A stretch of 64,000 bases of DNA from NCBI GenBank assembly GCA_033816765.1, contig CM066289.1:1612001-1676000 (forward strand), given 5' to 3'. The stretch comes from Nothopassalora personata (Eukaryota > Ascomycota > Dothideomycetes > Mycosphaerellales > Mycosphaerellaceae). The position numbers and the translations under genes were made by a program. The notes beneath the pieces are model-generated. The model made no database searches. It had not been told where the DNA came from and saw nothing but the letters and a program-made list of their open reading frames with translations. Below, one piece after another: positions 34,184 through 46,003 of the stretch; the first letter of the stretch is position 1; each line of letters opens with the position of its first letter.

Positions 34184-35013
34184 ATGGCTAACGCTGCTGA
34201 AGAAATGCAAACCGCCCAGGTCAATCGCTCGATCCGAACGATCAAAGCTGTACGCGCAATACCATATCTCTCCGAGTCAAGCACCCTATTGACACACGAC
34301 AGGAACTCGAGTACCTCTGCGATGCCTCCGTGATCACGCCACAAGTCCTCAACCAGCTCCTGCAGCAGATCCCACAACAGACAGCCCTCCACGCTCCCCT
34401 CTCGGTCGGCGCACTTCCCAGCGCAGTGCAAAGTGCTGTCCCGGTAGCACCGACCGCACAACCTCAAGCGCAACCACCGACATCGCCTATGAACAGCCTA
34501 AACCTACAAAACAACAACCCGCTACCGCAACAAAACGGCCACCTCAACGAGAAGAACAGCGGCTACTTCGCCCCAGAGAACCCTCCCCCAGCGTACAATG
34601 CACCACCACCAGCTGCCAACTGGCCACCCCTCTGCCAAGCCACCGCGCTGTACGCGTACACCTCCACCGACGCCGGCGACCTTGAACTCCAACCAAATGA
34701 CCACGTCACTGTCACCGAGTACATGAACGCCGAGTGGTGGAAAGGCAAGTCCTCGCGCACCGGACAGGAGGGCATCTTCCCCCGCAGCTACGTCAAGGTC
34801 ACCGAGGAGAAGGGTGCCGCGCCCGTGGCACAGACAAACGGCAACAATTACGGAAACATGCCCTTGGAGCAGAGTGGTATGGGTAATGGAGATGGTAAAA
34901 TCCCTGGCAAGGGACAGGAGATGGGCAAGAAATTTGGGAAGAAGCTGGGAAATGCTGCTATCTTCGGTGCTGGTGCGACGATTGGTGGAAACATCGTCAA
35001 TTCCATCTTCTAA
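34184..35013 (+). CDS. SH3-domain protein of LSB1/PIN3 type
   Basis: Predicted actin-patch adaptor of the yeast Lsb1/Pin3 type, which binds Las17 (WASP) and helps control actin assembly and endocytosis. Exons 34184..34249 and 34303..35013 join in phase 0 across a 53-nt intron (GTACGC donor, CGACAG acceptor), giving 258 residues. The join makes the conserved N terminus VNRSIRTIKAELEYL, followed by a helical region to about residue 60. A Gln/Pro/Asn-rich linker of about 80 residues follows, with a PPPAY motif that could bind a WW domain of a Rsp5-type ligase. The SH3 domain is at about residues 135-187 (ALYAYTSTDAGDLELQPND, EWWKGK, GIFPRSYV). A Gly-rich tail (GKKLGNAAIFGAGATIG) ends the protein. 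Confidence 0.85.
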
Positions 35014-35725
35014 GCGTGCAATTCCGCATTCGCTTGCTTGGCGTTCTGGGAGGGAATAGGATCCAGGTCTTGGGATTAGAAAGGCATCTACGGCTGAGCC
35101 GCAGACTATTATGATGAGACAGCTTCGTGTTAATATTGCCTATGCATCTGAACTCCGGACAGCAAAATAGCGCTCGTTACAAAGACAGAGGTAAGCCATG
35201 AAGGTGACGATTGACAGGTCTCACCACGCATCATACACCTCCACAGCATCATCCAACGTACAATTCCCATTGGCAACCCCGACCTGCGCATCTCCATAGT
35301 TGGGCGAGTCTCCATGGAACCACATAACATACTCTGAGTTCTTCTCGTTGGGGTCTACAAATCTCATGCCTTAGGCAGCAAGAATGTCGTGCTAAGCACG
35401 CCCGTCATAGCCTAGAAATTGTTGCCTACGTGCTATCGAAGGAGACGACTACCGTCAGACGCCTTCTTGTGCAATACGGTGTGCATACCGTTGTCGCCAG
35501 CTAACTTTGTAAGTCTCGAGAGAAGACCGTTATGGCTATGTCTTAAGCCATTATTCATGGCCGGCCTTGGCCGACATTGCCGATTCCCCTCTTTGACTCG
35601 GCCTACACTCTCACCTACAGTACCATCCGAGGTGCATGCTACGCGCAGGATCGTTGTTTGAAAGGTAGGTTATCGTAGTCTCTCTCCTCTACACTCACAC
35701 CTCTCCCTCTAGCACTCATACCGAC
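35014..35725. other. Intergenic, promoter of acyl-CoA dehydrogenase gene
   Basis: 0.7 kb without a convincing gene. A CT-rich stretch lies directly before the ATG at 35726, as is common in fungal promoters. Confidence 0.5.
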
Positions 35726-37231
35726 ATGGCCAACGCACCTCCCCTTCCCACCGCCGGCGGCAAACCACGCCCGCCAGCTTCCCAACGACTGCCCTCCATC
35801 GCCGAACCCTTCGTCAGCGCTCGAGCTCGAAAACACCTCGACATTATCGAACAATGGGTAGACGAAGAATGCATTCCCGCCGATGCAGTCTACGCCGCCC
35901 AGCTTGGCCACGGTGACGGCCGCTGGGAGGGTCATCCTTCGATCCTCGACGATACCAAGAAACGTGCCCGCGAGCTAGGCCTCTGGAACATGTTCCTTCC
36001 AAAGAATCACTATTCCAATCTCGCCGAGTATGATACATATGGTGGTGCCGGAGGCTTCACGAATGTGGAGTATGGCCTCATGGCAGAGTTGCTTGGTAGG
36101 AGTAAGTTGGCCAGCGAGGCCTGTAACTGCGCTGCACCGGACACTGGCAATATGGAAGTCATTGCGAGGTACGGAACTGATGAGCAGAAGCAGCAGTGGT
36201 TGCGACCGTTGTTGGCTGGGGAGATCAGAAGCGGCTTCCTCATGACCGAGCCCGATAAAGCCAGCAGTGATGGGAGCAACATTAGTCTGAGCATCCGGCA
36301 GGAAGGCAACGAGTTGGTGCTGAACGGGAGCAAGTGGTGGAGTTCTGGTGCTGGCGATGATAGGTGCAAGATCTTCATTGTCATGGGCCTGAGTGATCCG
36401 AACAGTCAGGATAGGTACAAGAGGCAGAGCATGGTGCTGGTGCCTTCTGATACAAAGGGCTTAATCGTCCATCGCATGCTGAGCGTTTATGGTTATGATG
36501 AGTATGGATCCCTCTCGACGGTGGTTCTTCAAAGCTACAGCTGACGTGTATACAGTGCGCCTCACGGTCATGGTCACATTACCTTCGATAACGTCCGCGT
36601 CCCACTCTCCAACCTTCTCCTAGGCTTCGGGCGCGGCAACGAGATTATGCAAGGTCGTCTGGGACCGGGTCGCATTCACCACGCTATGAGATCTATCGGT
36701 TCCGCCGAGTACGCCCTCGAGTGGATGATCGCCCGTCTGAACGACGAGCGCAAGGTCCCCTTCGGCAAGCCCCTCCGCGAGCACGGCGTCCTTCTCGAAT
36801 GGGTAGCCAAATCCCGTGTCGAAATCGATGCCGCACGTCTAGTAGTTCTTAACGCCGCCATCAAGATCGACAATGGCGATGCAAAATCAGCCCTAGTTGA
36901 GATTGCAGAGGCGAAGGTTCTTGTCCCACAGATGGCTTGCGCAGTGATTGACCGAGCCGTGCAGGCACACGGAGCTATGGGTGTATGTCAAGACACGCCA
37001 CTGGCGAGCATGTGGGCCCACATCAGGACTATTCGGATTGCGGACGGACCTGATGAGGTCCACTTGAACCAGATGGGGAGGAGAGAAACACGTGCAAGGG
37101 CACAGGAGTGTATTAACAGGATCCAAGATCAGAAGCAGAGAGCGGAAGCATTGATGAAGAAGTATGGTGTTAGCGACAAGCAGCTCGGTGGATCAAAAGT
37201 GCAAGGCTTCCAGACAAGAGCGAAGTTGTGA
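35726..37231 (+). CDS. Acyl-CoA dehydrogenase, ACAD10/11-like
   Basis: Predicted FAD enzyme that oxidises acyl-CoA to enoyl-CoA in fatty-acid beta-oxidation. Exons 35726..36501 and 36556..37231; the 54-nt intron (donor GTATGG, acceptor TACAG) removes an in-frame stop and gives 483 residues. An extra N-terminal segment of about 35 residues is Pro-rich. The N-terminal helical domain has GGFTNVEYGLMAELLGRS, the middle beta domain has FLMTEPDKASSDGSN and LNGSKWWSSGA, and the C-terminal helical domain has GPGRIHHAMRSIG and the ending IADGPDEVHLNQMGR. That DGPDEVH motif is typical of the ACAD10/11 group rather than the short-chain enzymes. There is no clear peroxisomal tail signal (ends RAKL, near the SKL type), so location is open: peroxisome is possible. 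Confidence 0.9.
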
Positions 37232-38420
37232 GCGACAGTGACCAATGCAAATGGCATAGCTCATGTAAGCTCCTTCCAAGGCTGCCAATAATTAATTGAA
37301 CCTGCAGCAGCACTAAAGCTTAGGCCAAACACCAGACGCCCAAGGGTTACATATATCTCCAGACCCATCTCACAGCCATGCACCGCTCTCACATCCCCCC
37401 AAGCCATAACGCATTGCCACACCACCATGTCCGCCACTTTCATTCCCTCCCGCGCAACCGTGACCGACATTTCCGAAAAGTTCAACATCCTCATCGCCGC
37501 CTTTGCCCCCAGAACCCCGCGTCGTCTTCATGGGGCTGTCGTGACCGAACCAACCACCACAAACCCATTTCCCAATATGAGCGAGAACTGATCCAAGACC
37601 CTACCGACCTTTCGTTCAAAGACCACAAAACTTCCACCGGGGGAAAACAAAAAATTTCATCGCCGCAATGCCTCTTCCCAATCCCCGAAAAAAAAAAAAT
37701 TGCGCGACAAAGTCCGACTGCAACGGCACGGCGCAATCTATATACTTTTCATCCCCAAAGATCCCAAGACAGCCGTGAAGCAACGCCGGCGCGACCGTTG
37801 ATATGTAAATCCCCTTTTTCTCCATTTCCCCCCCCCCCCCTTCCCCCATCCTTACCCTTGTCTGCAACCCCCCCCTCCCCCCTCCCCGCCCCCGAGCTTC
37901 CTGTTCCCTTCCCTTGCCTGCTAACGCACCGCCAGACCTCCACATCCTCTTCACACACACACCCCAATTTCCAACGCCCCGCGACGCCGGATCCCTGATG
38001 ACGAAATGAGGCGGAGGAGGGCTAATGGACTTGTTGTCGTTAGCGGGTTATGGAGAAGTAGAAGCTTCAGCGATTGGGGTGGAACTTTATGAGAAGCTGG
38101 CCATGGATTAATGTGCGTTCGGTGTGTGGGAATTTACTGGAGGCCGAAGGGAGGATTGATTTGAAGAGTGATGCGAGGGAAGGGGGAATGGTGGGTGGGA
38201 AAGTGGGAATGTCGGGAGACGATGGTGCTGAAGGGAAAAGGTTGAAATGGAGGCGTAGAGGTTGATGTGCTTTGGGATTGAGGTTGGACCAACGCGCTTG
38301 GAGCGTTGATTCGAGAGTGGCGGCGTATGATAGGACATGTTAAGCTGTCTTGCTTGCCGGCTCTCCGGCGACTGGTAGTCATTCATATCTCATTTGCATC
38401 ATGATTTTGAGCGGACTGTT
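37232..38420. other. Low-complexity intergenic region
   Basis: 1.2 kb rich in C and homopolymer runs: 12 A at 37688..37699, 13 C at 37828..37840, and CT/CCCC stretches to 37990. The many long frames here reflect low complexity. It lies between the 3' ends of a plus-strand and a minus-strand gene. One small open frame is listed separately. Confidence 0.5.
37427..37591 (+). CDS. Possible small protein, 54 residues
   Basis: ATG at 37427 opens 54 codons to TGA, starting MSATFIPSRATVTDISEKF. The residue composition is balanced and unlike the repetitive frames around it, and the sequence before it has a TATA-like ACATATATC at about 37351. There is no recognisable domain. It may be a real small gene, a first exon, or chance. 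Confidence 0.22.
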   Translation: MSATFIPSRATVTDISEKFNILIAAFAPRTPRRLHGAVVTEPTTTNPFPNMSEN

Positions 38421-40659
38421 TCACTCGCCCTCTGCCTCGGCGGTTTCCGCTTCTCGCTCCAGCTTCTCCAGCCTCTTGAGTGTCGCCTCATCAAAAATAG
38501 TTTGATCATCGCCGGGGATCTCAGGGCGTCCCCAGCGCACTACAGGTCCGACCATATCATTCCAGTCACGACGCTTCTGCATCAATGCCCGAACGCCATC
38601 GCTCACACCTCTTCCAACAACACCTGAGGCAACACCCTTCTGTCCCGGCCGCGCTTGACCACCCTTCTTCTGGTTAGGTTTGGCCAGGGATCTGTTACGC
38701 TTGAGGTAAGCTGCGTTGACCTGGTTGTCCAGATCGTCTGCGATGTTGGAGTACTCCTGCATCGCCATCCGCTCTTCGGTCAGCTCGAGAACGCGTGCCT
38801 TGCGGACGTTGTTGATGCGGCTTATGCGTCGAAGTTCGTGCTGCAGCGTGCGCAGACGAGCAGACACCTCGTCGTCTTCGTGACTATCGTAGTTGGGTAC
38901 TTCGCCAGGAGCCAGAAGTCCAATATACCTCAGCTCCTGCAACGCACGCATCTCGAATGTCTCGTAATCTTGCGGTACCATGTTCGCGGGTCGGGGTGCA
39001 TCTGAAGGTAGACACGAGACCGGCTTGAAGTCTTCCGCCCCAGCTATAGGCGCTGGTGCTTCGGCCTCCGCGTCGCCGTTCACCATCGATGTGTCGCCAT
39101 TCGCATCTTCTTCGTTGTCTTTGTCCTTCCTGGCAGGGTTGGGAGCCGGGCGAATAACAGACATTAGGCGGCTCATCATAGGCCCCATGCTCACGGTGTC
39201 CTGATCAGCAATGTCGTCCTCCATATCTTCCATGCTTCCTCGCGCCTCATTCGGGTTGTTGACATGCTTTTGAGGCGGCTCGATGCCCGTCGTGCCATCT
39301 TCTGCGGCCCAGAGCTCCCGATAGCCTTTGTTACCTCGTGGTGGAAGGACGTAAGGAGTGATCCTATCCCCTCGCTCTTTCAGCACTGCCACGTCCTCCT
39401 CAGTGTAAGGGCGGATGTACGGTTCGATATAAGTCTGGAAAGTGGAGAAGTTGACCTGGTTCGCCGGCTTTGCGTTGCTAAAATCTGCATCGGGAGGGTC
39501 GCCGGCTGTCAATTCTCGAAGATCGCTCTCTGGCCAAACCTTTACATTCAATATCGCTTGCTTTTCCTCGATCGTCATCTCGTCGTGCAATTCTCGTATG
39601 TCGTAAATGACCGGGTCATTCCCTTTCGTTGGGTCTTTGCCGAATATGCGCTCGTAGAGTGGTGCCGCAGCCGGCTGCTCTGCGCGAGACTCACCTGAAT
39701 CTGAACGCGAGTCTGCCGTGTCCATGGGTACAGCGACGACTGTGCCAGGCTGCACGGGAGGTGAAGGAGGACCTTGTTGACCTGTAATATGATTCATTGT
39801 CGTTAGCGGAGCACGCACCTTGGTGCCCTTGTCGCTTTGGCCGTGACATGATTTCAAAGCTATGCCCCAACAGATGGGGTCTCAGAAAACAGAAACACTG
39901 GACCAGTGATGGCGTTTCTGCTGAGACGGACGGCGATCAAGACAGCTTTGCGCATAGCGGCTGCCCACCACTGCGCGGCCGACGACAGCAGTAGGGCCGA
40001 TGTCTGCTGCCACATGTGAACGTACCTTGATGCACACCGACGCCATCCTGCCTCGCCACGCCATGTGCGCCCACGTCGGGCAGCGCTTCGCGCTTCTCTT
40101 TCCTCTCGGCCTCTTCCTCGTCGACATCCATGTCATCGTGATTTCTCTTCTTGCTCAGCGCCTTCTTCTCGGCCCGCTTCTCGTCCTGCTCCCGCTTCAC
40201 CTTTACGCGCTCCTTCTCGACGCGCTCTGCCTCTTGCTCTCGCTCGATCTGTACTCGCTCTTTCCGGCGCTGGACCAGCTGTCGCATACTCCGGTCGCAT
40301 ATCTCGCCTCGACGCGTCATGAACTTGGCGACAATGTCGCGGCTCATGTCGTGGATGATGCGCAGTTCTCGAGCGAGAGGAGGATCGCCTGGCTTGGGTA
40401 CGGAAGCATCGCTCTTCTCGATCCACGTCTCTATGCTCGGCTCTGAAGATAGCAAAGCGGCCGTCGGGGTCTTAAGGTATAGAGTGTCCTTGGCCATGGT
40501 TGTGCTGGGGCCGACGGCGGTGGAGGCAGCGGGGTTGAGAGGAGTGGATGGTGTGGTTTCTGTCAGGGCCGAGACGGGGGTGGAATGTCGCGATGTCGAC
40601 CTGCGATCGGTCTTGCCGGCTGACTTGTGTCCGCTCTTCTTGGACGCGGTCGGCGCCAT
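38421..40659 (-). CDS. ADA3: ADA3/NGG1, SAGA histone acetyltransferase adaptor
   Basis: Predicted subunit of the SAGA/ADA acetyltransferase module, which links Gcn5 to Ada2 and stimulates histone H3 acetylation. Exons 40659..40026 and 39781..38421, joined in phase over a 244-nt intron (GTACGT donor, TTACAG acceptor, CTAAC branch site), give 664 residues. The N-terminal part holds PPLARELRIIHDMSRDIV, a long basic/acidic helix rich in Lys, Glu and Arg (about 130-190), and GAHGVARQDGVGVHQG spanning the junction. The C-terminal part has the Ada3 domain (FEMRALQELRYIGLLAPGE, DEVSARLRTLQHELR, a long coiled coil, RRDWNDMVGPVVRWGRPEI). The start at 40659 is preferred over an upstream in-frame ATG at 40785 because the leader between them is not conserved-looking. 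Confidence 0.87.
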
Positions 40660-41772
40660 GGTGGTGCAGGCAAGCTGCCACACGTTGCCGGGAGATGGGC
40701 CGAATGAGGTAGCTCGTACATACAGTACAGGGAGCGCCTGCAGTGCTACAACAGAGCTCTGTGCAATGAATAGCAATGTAAACATTCATCGCTCGCCGTC
40801 AAGAACGCGGCGAAACGTCGACGGCACGGGCACGGCGACCGGGCTCCTGGGTTCTCAAAATCAACGGGACAGTCCGCAACTTCGACCTTCGATACAACTA
40901 TCAATCAATACACACATTTTCTTGCTCACGGAAGCTCGTTCATTCGATAGAGGAGGCTTTAGCGATTACAGCAATCTAACTTTTTGTACTGTAAAGTGGT
41001 TGGTGGTTAAGAGTAGTGTTGCGACATTCTAATAAAGCTGGGAGCGCTGTCCCGTGCATTGTGGAGCCCAGGAGCCGGGGTTCGCAGCTTGATCGTGGGC
41101 CAAGGCCGCCAAGCAGCCAAGCTTTCCATCCTCTCTCATTGTGCATGCATTGTCACGTGGATCAGCAGCCTCGGAACAGCTGCCATTTACCTCAGCTCCG
41201 CAGTGGGCTGAAACGCTTCGACTGGGTTTAGCGCACTTACGTGAGCGCTGCGTGAATTAGCGCGGGTCGCTGTGATTGGTGCAATCATCTAGTGCCCGCT
41301 TTCCCGCTCTCTCTCAAGCCGTGAGATAAGCTGCCATGGTGGGTGCACTGATCCGATGAAGCAGTGGCGTTCTGCTAGACGGGACTTAGCAACTTGACTA
41401 CGTACATGTATACGAGCACACCTTTCACCGCGTACTATCTATCATTCATCATCCACCATCATATCCATTTCCATCTCATCTTGGCGCTCCTCCCTACATT
41501 CCAGTGGTGGTCCACAGCATGAGCGCACCTCTCGCCCGGGAACAGTCGCATTGTTGACCTGCCCCCCCCCCCCCCCCCCCCCCATTGTTCGACTGAATCG
41601 GCGCACAACAGTCGCATTGTTGAGGCTACGGCCTTGGTGTCGCCGCAATGAGTACGTACCCTCCCTCTCTCCATGCACTACTCCCCGCGTCTGATGGCTC
41701 GACATTGCCCCATTCACACCACCCTCTGCTCGCCCTCCCCACGACTCTCCGCTCACCGTCACCAATTCGTCG
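40660..41772. other. Intergenic between divergent ADA3 and RING genes
   Basis: 1.1 kb. It holds a 22-C homopolymer (41562..41583) between two copies of a 17-bp sequence (41541..41557 and 41607..41623). The true first exon of the RING gene may lie in 41400-41770, because its downstream part lacks an obvious signal peptide. Confidence 0.5.
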
Positions 41773-43521
41773 TTGATCCGTGTTGATGAACATCTGACAG
41801 GCGCCCAATCAATCCAGGTTTTAACGCTGGTCATCAACAACGCCGAATGGCACACCACCGACAATCCAAGCGATTCGGCTGCCCAAGTCAACTCGTCTCT
41901 CGCGTTCAACAACGTAACATCCTTCGTCATCCGCACCCTGGCCTCCAATGGCGCCAACAGCGGCACCGATATCACCGGCTTGCTCTACGTTCCCGATCTT
42001 CCCGAGAACGATCCTTGCATCAACACGACTGCTCCCTTCATACCACAGAATGTAACGCGACAAGCGAACCTACCCACAACCGATTACGAGTTGATCGCCC
42101 TCGCACCGTGGGTCACACCGGCGTGTTCTTTGAAATATATGGAGGCCGCTCGTCAAGATCCATGTCGGGGCTTCCTCTTCTTCATACCGGGCGTCAACGA
42201 TACCCGGATTCCACCAGGTACGAAAGACCCCGTGTGGGATGTTGGCGATAACGGGAGGTGGAAGTCTTCGAACGGCTATCCGGTCTACGCAATTCCAGGA
42301 CAAATTGGTGCTCTGTACATGAACCAAAGTGCCTTGTACAGTGGTAATATGACCGAAGTCCCCAATGGAGATCAGTTGGCGAAGATGTACTTCAACAACG
42401 ACTACGTCAGGCTGTATACGCGCATCAACACAGGTTTGTCATTTATCCGCCCTGCAACGCGCACCACCGTCTAACTTGCAGCAGGAAATCGTGGAGGTGC
42501 ACTCCCCAGCCTTTGGGTATTCCTTCTGGTCGTTCTCGGGATACTGATGGCAATCATCGGCCTCATCTCATTTTCCATGCACTGGCTCCAGAGGCGTCGT
42601 AGACAGGCTCTGCGAAGACGAGTGGCGAGTGGCGAGGTGGATCTCGAAGCATTGGGCATAAAGCGCTTGACTGTTCCGCAGGAACTGTTGGACGAGATGC
42701 CGCTATACACCTATGGCACCACAGCGACAACATCCAACTCCTCGCAACAAGCTTCCACGATCGCAGAAGAGAAGGTTGGTGGCACGAGTGGAACAAATTC
42801 AGACACAAACTTGGCACGACCCGCTGCCCCTCACAGATCGACCAGCTATCGACCTACACCTCTATCACAACCCACCTGTGCTATATGTCTGGATGACTTT
42901 GTGTCTCCTAGCGTTGAAACTGAAGGAACCACAGTTCGCGAACTGCCATGCCATCACATCTTCCATCCGGAGTGCGTCGACACTTTCTTACGAGCCAGCA
43001 GCAGTCTCTGTCCAATGTGCAAGAAGACGGCCCTTCCCAAAGGCTACTGCCCGAAGACTATCACCAATGCAATGGTCAGGCGGGAAAGAGTCGTTAGGAC
43101 CATTCGAGAACGCATGCCCGCTGATGCCGCTCACCCAGAGCTGGGTCACAGTGATCATCGCTCTTCGTCACCTATGACCCTTGGCGGCCGCATCCGTACC
43201 TCTTTCGGCTTGCCGGGCAGGAGAATCAGCAGCACGCCAGTCTACAACAGCCAGCAGATGCGACACATGGGCTCGACCACCACCCCTTCGACCACCGAGG
43301 ACATGTCTTCTGCGCTTCCGCCTTCTGAACCTGGACCGCTGCCCACAACACCGCCGCAGGTGCAGCCTCCCGCGACGCCAGGTCGACGAGAGTGGGCCAG
43401 ACGAAGAGCAGAAAATATGCTTGGACCTCGCGCACCTGAAGATCCTGATGAAGTGGAGAACCGCCAAACGCCAAGATGGCGGAAAGCTGTAAGGGTACTT
43501 TTCCCCGGCTTCAGACGATAG
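41773..43521 (+). CDS. Transmembrane RING-H2 E3 ubiquitin ligase, 5' end uncertain
   Basis: Predicted membrane ubiquitin ligase of the PA-TM-RING or related type. Exons 41773..42433 and 42482..43521 join across a 48-nt intron (GTTTGT donor, CTAAC branch site, TTGCAG acceptor), giving 566 residues from the first in-frame ATG. The lumenal part (1-225) has many N-glycosylation sequons (NSS, NVT, NTT, NQS, NMT). A single transmembrane helix follows (about 232-256, SLWVFLLVVLGILMAIIGLISF) and then a basic stop (QRRRRQALRRR). The RING-H2 domain is at about 340-390 (CAICLDDF, CHHIFHPECV, CPMCKK) with all eight ligands. A Pro/Ser-rich tail ends the protein. A signal peptide is expected but not seen, so an upstream first exon is likely. 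Confidence 0.8.
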
Positions 43522-44252
43522 CATCGCTGCTACGACTTTGACGAAGAGCTCTGTATTGATATCTGTTGTATATATGTTGGCGACGACGCATGAGCTCGTC
43601 ACAGGGAGGGGCGGGTTCGGCCAATCTCATTCCTTCTAAGATACCCTGAGACATAGACGGAGGAGAAATGGAGTGTGGATTGTTTAGATGGAAGGAAGCC
43701 CAGGTACAAAGCGTGGCGTTGGGGATTACGATCATGAGTAATGCATGCTTGCGGAGCGGGTCGCGTCCCAGAGCTCGAGAATATATTTTTATCGCAAACC
43801 GCTTGCCACTGCTAATCGCACTCGGCAGTCAGCACTGTCCCTGCACTTCGAACCGCATGTAATAATGGTCTTGGTCTTTCCATGCCCACGCTACCATTGC
43901 TGAGGCATTTTCATCTGGTTTGTAGAGATGCTTACACTCTATGGCAAGAATCAGATTTACCCCTGCTAGCGTAGAGTCTTCGACTAACGATATACATCGA
44001 TATATGTGGATTACTACCTTGTATGGCCACCTGCTTTTGATCCGCATATATCGATGTATGTAGTTAGTCGAAGATTGTACGCTAGGAGGATGCTTGCCAT
44101 AGCCTGCCGTGAACTCATTCCATATCGCCCGTCCTTTGCTGGGTGAGTCGCCTCGGCGTGCTGGTGGCGCACCTCGTATCACCAACATCATCCTCTGGCT
44201 GGTGCCTTGCGCTTGGCTTCAGGCATTTCCTTCCAACTGTCAGACCCCCGTT
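43522..44252. other. Intergenic between convergent genes, contains hairpin
   Basis: 0.7 kb between the stops of the RING gene and THG1. The only notable structure is the inverted repeat at 43962..44089, listed separately. Confidence 0.6.
43962..44089. repeat. Imperfect inverted repeat, MITE-like or hairpin
   Basis: Arms of about 51 bp (43962..44012 and 44039..44089) are reverse complements with about six mismatches, around a 26-bp spacer. Arm motifs include CTAGCGTA, CTTCGACTAAC and ATACATCGATATATG. It could be a small inverted-repeat element or a palindrome at the meeting point of two transcripts. Confidence 0.8.
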
Positions 44253-45134
44253 TCACTCCTCCTCACCCTTCCTCGTCGCCAAAATCCACGGCCTGTTCTC
44301 CCAGAACGCATCCTGTATAATATCAACATGCTCCACCACAACCCTCGCCTTCTGCTTCCTCTTCTTCTCCCTCTCCACCGAACTCCTACTCCCCTCCGTC
44401 GTCGCCCCCTGTGCCGCGGGCCCCTCGCCCTCTCCATAATCGCGATACACCACACTCCCCTTCTTGAAGATCTCTTTCTCCGCATTATAATTCACCCCAA
44501 ACCGACTCCACAAAATCTCATTCTTATCCTTCGCCAACGTTCCCCTGAGCTCCAGCTCCGCCTCCGTCCCTGACATGCCCTTGCCCCCTTGGACCAAGTT
44601 CCAAAACGCCGTGTTGTACAGATTATTAACGTGGCAATCCGCCTGCCGCCATTTGAGGTAATCGCGTAATACCTTCTTCTTCGGGTACGCCACGCACCTT
44701 CCATCGAACGTGGGCCACGGCCGCTCTAATTCCACCACGCGCCCCTTTCCCGCAAAGTGTGGATCCCCTGCTTCTGCTTCGCGGACCATGAAGTGCGGCC
44801 ACAGCATGCAGTACTCGGCTGTAAACATTGTGGCGACGCTGGTGCTGAGTTTTTCCCGCCGGCGCTCGAAGAGGGTCGTGTTTTCGTGGAAGATGAAGGA
44901 GAATTCGTCGCTTTGGCCGTACGCGCAGACTATGTCGACGAAGGATTTCACGACTTGGGTGGCGGCGGCGTTCATGAGGTTGAGGGCGCGCAGGTCGTTG
45001 GGTTTGGTGAAGTGGTATTTTTTGCAGAGTTTGGAGAAGCCACGGCCGTCGATGCGGACCACGATCCAGTTTGAGGGAGCGATGTTGTCGGGGAGCTCGT
45101 AGTTGCGGACGTAGCCGAATTCGGTGTTGGCCAT
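44253..45134 (-). CDS. THG1: tRNA-His guanylyltransferase
   Basis: Essential enzyme that adds a G to the 5' end of tRNA-His (position -1), the identity mark for histidyl-tRNA synthetase. One exon, 293 residues, normal for fungal Thg1. The N terminus MANTEFGYVRNYE and the first metal motif VVRIDGRGFSKLCKKYHFTKPND are highly conserved, with D29 as metal ligand. The second metal motif GQSDEFSFIF holds D76 and E77. Further motifs are FDGRCVAYP, RQADCHVNNLYNTAFW and a C-terminal domain with KGTL-like elements. Residues about 240-262 form a basic insert (EREKKRKQKAR). It points the same way as RPB1, with about 0.87 kb between them. Confidence 0.95.
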   Translation of the reverse strand: MANTEFGYVRNYELPDNIAPSNWIVVRIDGRGFSKLCKKYHFTKPNDLRALNLMNAAATQVVKSFVDIVCAYGQSDEFSFIFHENTTLFERRREKLSTSVATMFTAEYCMLWPHFMVREAEAGDPHFAGKGRVVELERPWPTFDGRCVAYPKKKVLRDYLKWRQADCHVNNLYNTAFWNLVQGGKGMSGTEAELELRGTLAKDKNEILWSRFGVNYNAEKEIFKKGSVVYRDYGEGEGPAAQGATTEGSRSSVEREKKRKQKARVVVEHVDIIQDAFWENRPWILATRKGEEE

Positions 45135-46003
45135 AATCGCGGTGTGGTGCCTGCTGTTTGGCGTGCTCTTTTCAGGTTGATCTTGAAATGTAAGATGTGG
45201 TTGGTGGTGTTGCGGTTGATTGAAGATGAACGTAAGGTTCTTGAGCTAAGACTTTGCGAGCTTTCTGACTCATTTTGGCCTGACGTTCGGGGACATACAT
45301 CGTAGATGGTATCACAAGTGGAAGGTGTAGTTTTTAAGTTCTGGGCACGCATACCTAGGAGAACAGAGACGACTGAGGTAGATATCACATTTGAGGTACG
45401 ATCACCAACAAAAGAAGAAACGAAGTTTGGCAATAAAACAACCCATTTGGCCATCTTGCATTTTCATGTTATCTCTCTCGGCTCCCTCTCATCACATACT
45501 TCAATGCCCACACAGTTCTGGTATACGCGCTCACTCGCTCTAAACCGATCTCTGAAAGCCCCAATGTCAGATCAGCCTCCTAAGGTATCATCCGCCGGCT
45601 TTTTACACATTAGCCCAAGCGTCAACCAACACCGATCTCAAACCAGCGCATCGCATCGAATCGCATCGCAGTCTTGGACTACTGCCTCCTCACAAACACC
45701 ATCCAGCCTTCATTATTCGAAGGTCTTTTTGCTTTCGAGTGATTTTCGTCTTGCTCTATGTCCAAAGAAGACGTGTATAAAAAACGCCGTCCCAATGCTG
45801 TGCCGTGAACGCTGGAGTATAGTTGTTACAGTGGTAATAAAAGCAGAAGCCGTGATCTCGTATGTCAGAGCAGTAGGCAAACGTGGGCTCAGTGAAGAGT
45901 ACGCCGAGCTTGCTCAATGACTGTGGACCGTAGCTTCCATGTTCGATGTGGAAAAGAAAGCATTGCGAGATTGAAGTCTGTAGTCATGCAATCGATGAAT
46001 GTA
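45135..46003. other. Intergenic, THG1 promoter and RPB1 3' region
   Basis: 0.87 kb. Contains CGCATCGCATCGAATCGCATCGCAG (about 45645-45670), a short irregular repeat, and no convincing gene. Confidence 0.5.

Noticed and set aside
37378..37998. Plus-strand ORF of 206 codons, His/Pro/Ser-rich
   Set aside because: It runs through C-rich and homopolymer low-complexity DNA and reads like translated simple sequence.
39782..39857. Using the in-frame ATG at 39857 as a separate start, or a 37-nt intron, in ADA3
   Set aside because: A 37-nt intron is too short; one 244-nt intron with good signals joins both halves of ADA3 in frame.
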